Below, piece by piece: positions 31,180 to 34,053 of a stretch of 34,053 nucleotides of DNA. Within the stretch, counting starts at the first letter, position 1, and the number at the start of each line of letters is the position of its first letter. Under the pieces are notes generated by a model. The model did no database searches. It was not told the origin of the DNA and worked only from the letters and a program-made list of their open reading frames with translations. Origin of the DNA: Candidatus Peregrinibacteria bacterium GW2011_GWA2_33_10 (GTDB taxonomy: Bacteria > Patescibacteriota > Gracilibacteria > UBA1369 > GWC2-33-13). Both the position numbers and the translations under genes were made by a program. The DNA is taken from the NCBI GenBank assembly GCA_000989565.1, contig LBOO01000011.1, positions 1-34,053 on the forward strand. Direction: 5' to 3'.

Positions 31180-32169
31180 ATGAATAACCTCTCTTCAAAG
31201 CAAATCCAAAAAACAGTTTGGGAATTTATTTATAATTTTCGTGATCAAATAATAAAAAAACATGGTTCACAAATAGATTTCATCATAATATATGGCTCAG
31301 CGGTAAGAAAAGAATTTGTTCCGGGAAAAAGCGATATTGATATGATAATTCAAATCTTTAACAAAGATAAAAAAGAAAAAATAGAAAAAGATGCCACAAA
31401 ATTTTTTTGGGAAACAGCTCAAAAATATCCGGAATTAAAATTCGACAAATCATTATCAATAAGTAAAAAACAGAAAAAATCTCCTCTCGATAAAGTTTTA
31501 AAAAAAGTGGAAAAATCAGCATTTTTATATGTCCCGATTTTTATTTTCACTAAAGGAGAAATAAACTGGGAAAAAGGGGAAATAAATACAAAAAATGCCC
31601 TCGTTAACATTGGAAAACATCTTTTAGTACCTCAAAGATCAGTATTTTTAAAATTTAAGCTGGAAGGAAAAATCTTATACGGCCGTGATATTCGACAAGA
31701 AATACAAATCAAATTAACGCTGTTTGACCGACTAAGATTGGGCGGCGCTCCTCAATTATTGAGTTTTTTAAGTTTCATACTATCATTTATAACTCCGCAA
31801 AAAGCGCAAAATTATGCTGTAAAAGCTCTCCTTTATCAAATAGACGGCTTGCTAACCGCGATCTCGGATTATAAAAAAATCAGTCAACAAAAAAAAATAG
31901 CTCAAAGCCAAAAAATATTGCTTGAAGAGTTTACTCAAAAATTGGAAAAAGTTCTCAAAATAAAACTGAATTACACTAAGGGAATACTTAAAAACCATGA
32001 TTTTCTTCTGTTTCAAAAAGCAATTGAATTAAAAAAATCAACAATTCATTTAAACCGCTTACAGACTATATTTTTCTGCTTCCAAGCTTGGTTTTTCATA
32101 ATACGCTGCAATCTCCGCGCTCTTGTTTATATTTTATTATTCGGCAAAACATTTAAAAAACCATATTGA
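31180..32169 (+). CDS. nucleotidyltransferase-domain (Pol beta superfamily) protein with helical C-terminus
   Basis: 329 residues. I-I-I-Y-G39-S40-A-V-R-K-E-F-V-P-G-K-S-D52-I-D54-M-I-I is the G-S...D-x-D active site of the minimal nucleotidyltransferase fold. Residues from about 185 on are mostly helical and Lys-rich with a hydrophobic segment near 300-322. This is longer than the ~100 residues of MNT antitoxin-like proteins, and no HEPN partner gene lies next to it. The substrate, an RNA, protein or antibiotic-like small molecule, is unknown. No Shine-Dalgarno sequence is visible before the ATG. Confidence 0.78.
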   Translation: MNNLSSKQIQKTVWEFIYNFRDQIIKKHGSQIDFIIIYGSAVRKEFVPGKSDIDMIIQIFNKDKKEKIEKDATKFFWETAQKYPELKFDKSLSISKKQKKSPLDKVLKKVEKSAFLYVPIFIFTKGEINWEKGEINTKNALVNIGKHLLVPQRSVFLKFKLEGKILYGRDIRQEIQIKLTLFDRLRLGGAPQLLSFLSFILSFITPQKAQNYAVKALLYQIDGLLTAISDYKKISQQKKIAQSQKILLEEFTQKLEKVLKIKLNYTKGILKNHDFLLFQKAIELKKSTIHLNRLQTIFFCFQAWFFIIRCNLRALVYILLFGKTFKKPY

Positions 32170-32205
32170 AAAAAGTGTTGCATTAATGAATTTGATAATA
32201 AAAAA

Positions 32206-32310
32206 ATGACAATAAAAAGCCTCAACCTTGAAAACCCGGAGAGTGTTCAAAAAGTAGCAGACATGGCTTTTCTTTCAAAAAAATTAACCGGAGCCCCGTT
32301 TGCGGGGTGA
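32206..32310 (+). CDS. 34-residue open frame overlapping the foldback element (doubtful)
   Basis: ATG to TGA, encoding M-T-I-K-S-L-N-L-E-N-P-E-S-V-Q-K-V-A-D-M and then A-F-L-S-K-K-L-T-G-A-P-F-A-G. It looks peptide-like in composition. However, most of it lies in the left arm of a long palindrome, and the right arm read on the minus strand encodes a similar peptide. It may be the remnant of a gene captured in an inverted duplication, or chance. Confidence 0.2.
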   Translation: MTIKSLNLENPESVQKVADMAFLSKKLTGAPFAG

Positions 32311-32361
32311 CCATTATTTTTTCCCAAAAAAAGGCATAGATGCTGCTTTTTCAACACTCTC
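32239..32361. repeat. long foldback (MITE-like) element
   Basis: GAGAGTGTT (32239-32247) pairs with AACACTCTC (32353-32361). Pairing continues inward with few mismatches for about 33 bases (AAAAAG-AGCA-ATG-CTTTT). It then continues loosely through CTTTCAAAAAAATTAA against its partner, to a GC-rich tip GCCCCGTTTGCGGGGT at 32294-32309. The sequence TTGAAAA occurs on both outer sides (32228-32234 and 32362-32368), a possible target duplication, although 4 bases intervene on the left. Confidence 0.75.
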
Positions 32362-32422
32362 TTGAAAATAAAAAATAAATAGGCTACTATCACACCAACT
32401 AAATATTAATTTAACAAATTTT

Positions 32423-32569
32423 ATGACAAACGCCGCATCAAGCAAAAAACATGGATTAGTTGGCATAAAAAGCCGACAAAAGAAAAGTCCAATGCATAAA
32501 CGCCGAAACAAAGAAAAAGCTAGAATCAGACGCGAAGAAAGACGCAAAGACTCTCCACTTTTTAATTAA
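32423..32569 (+). CDS. 48-residue highly basic small protein
   Basis: ATG to TAA. M-T-N-A-A-S-S-K-K-H-G-L-V-G-I-K-S-R-Q-K is followed by K-S-P-M-H-K-R-R-N-K-E-K-A-R-I-R and R-E-E-R-R-K-D-S-P-L-F-N. About 40% of the residues are Lys or Arg, with no hydrophobic core and no Cys. The stop lies 6 bases before the GTG start of the next gene, so it looks like the first gene of a short run with the lipoprotein and FtsQ. The composition resembles small ribosomal or nucleic-acid-binding proteins; I do not recognise the family. Confidence 0.55.
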   Translation: MTNAASSKKHGLVGIKSRQKKSPMHKRRNKEKARIRREERRKDSPLFN

Positions 32570-32575
32570 ACCACT

Positions 32576-32965
32576 GTGAAAAAATTTTTATTTTTTTCTC
32601 TGATTTTTTCTTTTTTTCTAAGTAGCTGCCAATATCGCAAAGACCAAACACAAAACATAACCGCTCCGGAAAATGATAAAAAGCAGTCAGAAGCTGAAAT
32701 AAATCAAAATTTTAAATCAAAAAGAGAAGAAGCCATATTTAAATCAAAAGCGCTTTATACAATAAAAAAAGAAGAAGGTGTAAGCTTTTTAAATGGACCT
32801 TGCTTATCCAACGAAATAATCACAGATTGGGTTTTGGATATTGCTCACAATCCCAGACAGGACATTGATAACAAAGAAGAAAATCAATGCGACGCTTATA
32901 GATCAAAAAAAGCTCACCACTTTGTTGAATTGGACATAAATGGTAATTTAATCAGGGCTCAATAA
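32576..32965 (+). CDS. small lipoprotein of unknown function
   Basis: 129 residues starting at GTG. M-K-K-F-L-F-F-S-L-I-F-S-F-F-L-S-S-C18 is a lipoprotein signal with lipobox L-S-S-C. The mature part is polar, with a short conserved-looking stretch N-G-P-C-L-S-N-E-I-I-T-D-W-V-L-D-I-A-H and a second Cys in E-E-N-Q-C-D-A; the two Cys could form a disulfide outside the cell. It is followed after 18 bases by ftsQ. Confidence 0.78.
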   Translation: MKKFLFFSLIFSFFLSSCQYRKDQTQNITAPENDKKQSEAEINQNFKSKREEAIFKSKALYTIKKEEGVSFLNGPCLSNEIITDWVLDIAHNPRQDIDNKEENQCDAYRSKKAHHFVELDINGNLIRAQ

Positions 32966-32983
32966 ACTAATCTTGCCACTACA

Positions 32984-33880
32984 ATGTTATTTAAAAAGCG
33001 CGCCAAAACAAAAAACCCCTCTCGAACCTATAGAAATACGTTTAGAGCTAAACCAAAAAAAAAGCTTTCGTTTTTCCGTTCCGCTAAAAAAACAAGAGTA
33101 TTTACCCCAAGGTATAGCTTAAAAAAACAAAAAAAAGGAAATTTTCTAAAAAAGTTTCTAATAGTTATTTTAATTTTAAGTATTTGCGCGTACGGAATTT
33201 ATGTTTTCTTTTTTTCTCAATTTTTCAACATAAAAAGTATAAAATATAATTTGGAAAACAGTGAAATTGAAGAAGCTGACATTAATCCATATTTAAAAGA
33301 CATTTTAGGCTCCGGTTTAATTTCATTGAAACCAATCAAGTACAAAGAAAAAATTATTTCAAATTTTCCTCAAATAGAAAAAATTGAAATAAAAAAAATT
33401 TTTCCTCAAACAATAGGAATAAAAATTGAAACATATCCCATTTTCGCGAACATCATAAATCGGCAAGATAATATTGAAACTAAATTTTTAATCAATAAAG
33501 GCGGCTATCTGGTATCAAAAGATTTAGAAAATCCGAATATCCCATATATCATAGTTAATTCCGAAAAACCTTTCGAAGTCAAAGTCAAATTGATTTCTCA
33601 AGATAGATTACAAAAAATTTTAGATAGCATGAAATTATATGAAGATTTTTTTAATATGAAAGTTTATGATGCCAAATATTTGCCTAGAGAACGAGAAGTT
33701 CACTTAAATACGGAAAAAAACTTTTCTGTGTGGATCGACTTGGAAGGAAACATAGAAAAACAGCTAAAAAAATTAAAAAAAGGACTAAAAGAATTAAATA
33801 TTTACGAGACACCTTTGCAATACATAGACCTGCGCATAACCGGAAAAAACTCAGAAAAAATATTTTATATGCCTAAATGA
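32984..33880 (+). CDS. ftsQ: cell-division protein FtsQ/DivIB-like
   Basis: 298 residues. A strongly basic cytoplasmic tail (1-56, many Lys/Arg) is followed by one membrane helix (57-77). Then comes a POTRA domain, F-F-N-I-K-S-I-K-Y-N-L (80-90) through I-E-K-I-E-I-K-K-I-F-P-Q-T-I-G-I-K-I-E, and the FtsQ beta domain ending in Y-I-D-L-R-I-T-G-K. That order and the ending I-D-L-R are typical of FtsQ/DivIB, which bridges early and late divisome proteins. It is not flanked by murC/ddl or ftsA/ftsZ here; the usual dcw order is broken, with two small genes upstream and a repeat and a possible IS end downstream. Confidence 0.85.
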   Translation: MLFKKRAKTKNPSRTYRNTFRAKPKKKLSFFRSAKKTRVFTPRYSLKKQKKGNFLKKFLIVILILSICAYGIYVFFFSQFFNIKSIKYNLENSEIEEADINPYLKDILGSGLISLKPIKYKEKIISNFPQIEKIEIKKIFPQTIGIKIETYPIFANIINRQDNIETKFLINKGGYLVSKDLENPNIPYIIVNSEKPFEVKVKLISQDRLQKILDSMKLYEDFFNMKVYDAKYLPREREVHLNTEKNFSVWIDLEGNIEKQLKKLKKGLKELNIYETPLQYIDLRITGKNSEKIFYMPK

Positions 33881-33899
33881 ATCAGCAAACAGAAATAAT

Positions 33900-33942
33900 G
33901 GATATCATTCCTCCCCCGCAATGCGGGATTGGAATGATATCC
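33900..33942. repeat. compound palindrome with GC-rich core
   Basis: The outer arms GGATATCATTCC (33900-33911) and GGAATGATATCC (33931-33942) pair perfectly. Inside, CCCGC (33915-33919) pairs with GCGGG (33923-33927) around AAT. The core CTCCCCCGCAATGCGGG is shared with the left edge. It lies 20 bases after the ftsQ stop and may serve as its terminator, though no T-run follows. Confidence 0.8.
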
Positions 33943-34053
33943 TTAGTGAATGGTTACATAGCAAAGTTCAGGAACCTCTTGTGCACTCTTGAAAAGAAAA
34001 AGGGTAGAATTGTTACGTACACTACTACTTAACAAAACTACCCCATGCGTCAA

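Noticed and set aside
32314-32547. 77-residue minus-strand open frame
   Set aside because: It covers the right arm of the foldback element and is antisense to the 48-residue basic protein; only its peptide similarity to the left arm is of interest.
1-34053. UGA recoded as glycine, as in some CPR lineages
   Set aside because: Recognised genes end at TGA at their expected lengths (for example 4485-4487, 16211-16213, 33878-33880), and no homologous sequence continues past these stops.

Overview
The window is AT-rich DNA from a bacterium that most resembles a member of the Patescibacteria (CPR). This is an inference. It rests on the AT-rich coding sequence, a CPR-style [FeFe]-hydrogenase/NuoF pair, a TrmB-like regulator, an O-antigen ligase fused to SLH repeats, the near absence of Shine-Dalgarno sequences, and heptanucleotide repeats of a kind I associate with such genomes. 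TGA is used as an ordinary stop (for example at 4485-4487, 16211-16213 and 33878-33880), so this is not the recoded Gracilibacteria/Absconditabacteria lineage. No rRNA, tRNA or CRISPR array was seen.

Layout. 1-77 is the 3' tip of an IS3/IS481-type transposase gene. 491-1771 (+) encodes a SEC-C zinc-motif protein with a possible nuclease core. 1783-4994 (-) is a hydrogenase operon: membrane protein, NuoF-like flavoprotein, and an [FeFe]-hydrogenase that lacks the L3 H-cluster motif. 5080-8220 (-) holds an O-antigen ligase/SLH fusion followed by an MFS transporter. 8261-9463 (+) is a methyltransferase-like protein, convergent with an HD hydrolase plus TrmB-like regulator operon (10748 to 9465, -).

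10998-27613 (+) is a surface-glycan cluster, probably driven by a strong sigma70-like promoter at 10942-10970. It encodes a small flippase-like protein, a GT2 glycosyltransferase, a VOC protein, a PLP aminotransferase, an acyl carrier protein, an acyl-AMP ligase, a second ACP, an SDR reductase, a holo-ACP synthase, a NeuD-like acyltransferase, a five-bladed-propeller glycosidase-like protein, a methyltransferase, WbqC, an NDP-sugar 4,6-dehydratase, a DegT aminotransferase and a large GT-C-like membrane protein. A gingipain-like (C25) lipoprotein gene is embedded in the opposite orientation. The most interesting reading is a dedicated carrier-protein module that makes an unusual acyl group for a 4-amino-4,6-dideoxy sugar.

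27608-33880 carries a polytopic membrane protein, a Na/Pi cotransporter, a degenerate cupredoxin-like lipoprotein, a nucleotidyltransferase, a 48-residue basic protein, a small lipoprotein and FtsQ. The window ends in a long palindrome related to the repeat at its left edge.

A second theme is repeats. Two families form long inverted arrays: heptads ATTACGR and units like GATCAGGAATCAGC. They fill whole intercistronic gaps, overlap the stop codons of upstream genes, and in two places repeat sequence lies in frame inside a protein. Identifications are from reading motifs in the translations; no database search was run.
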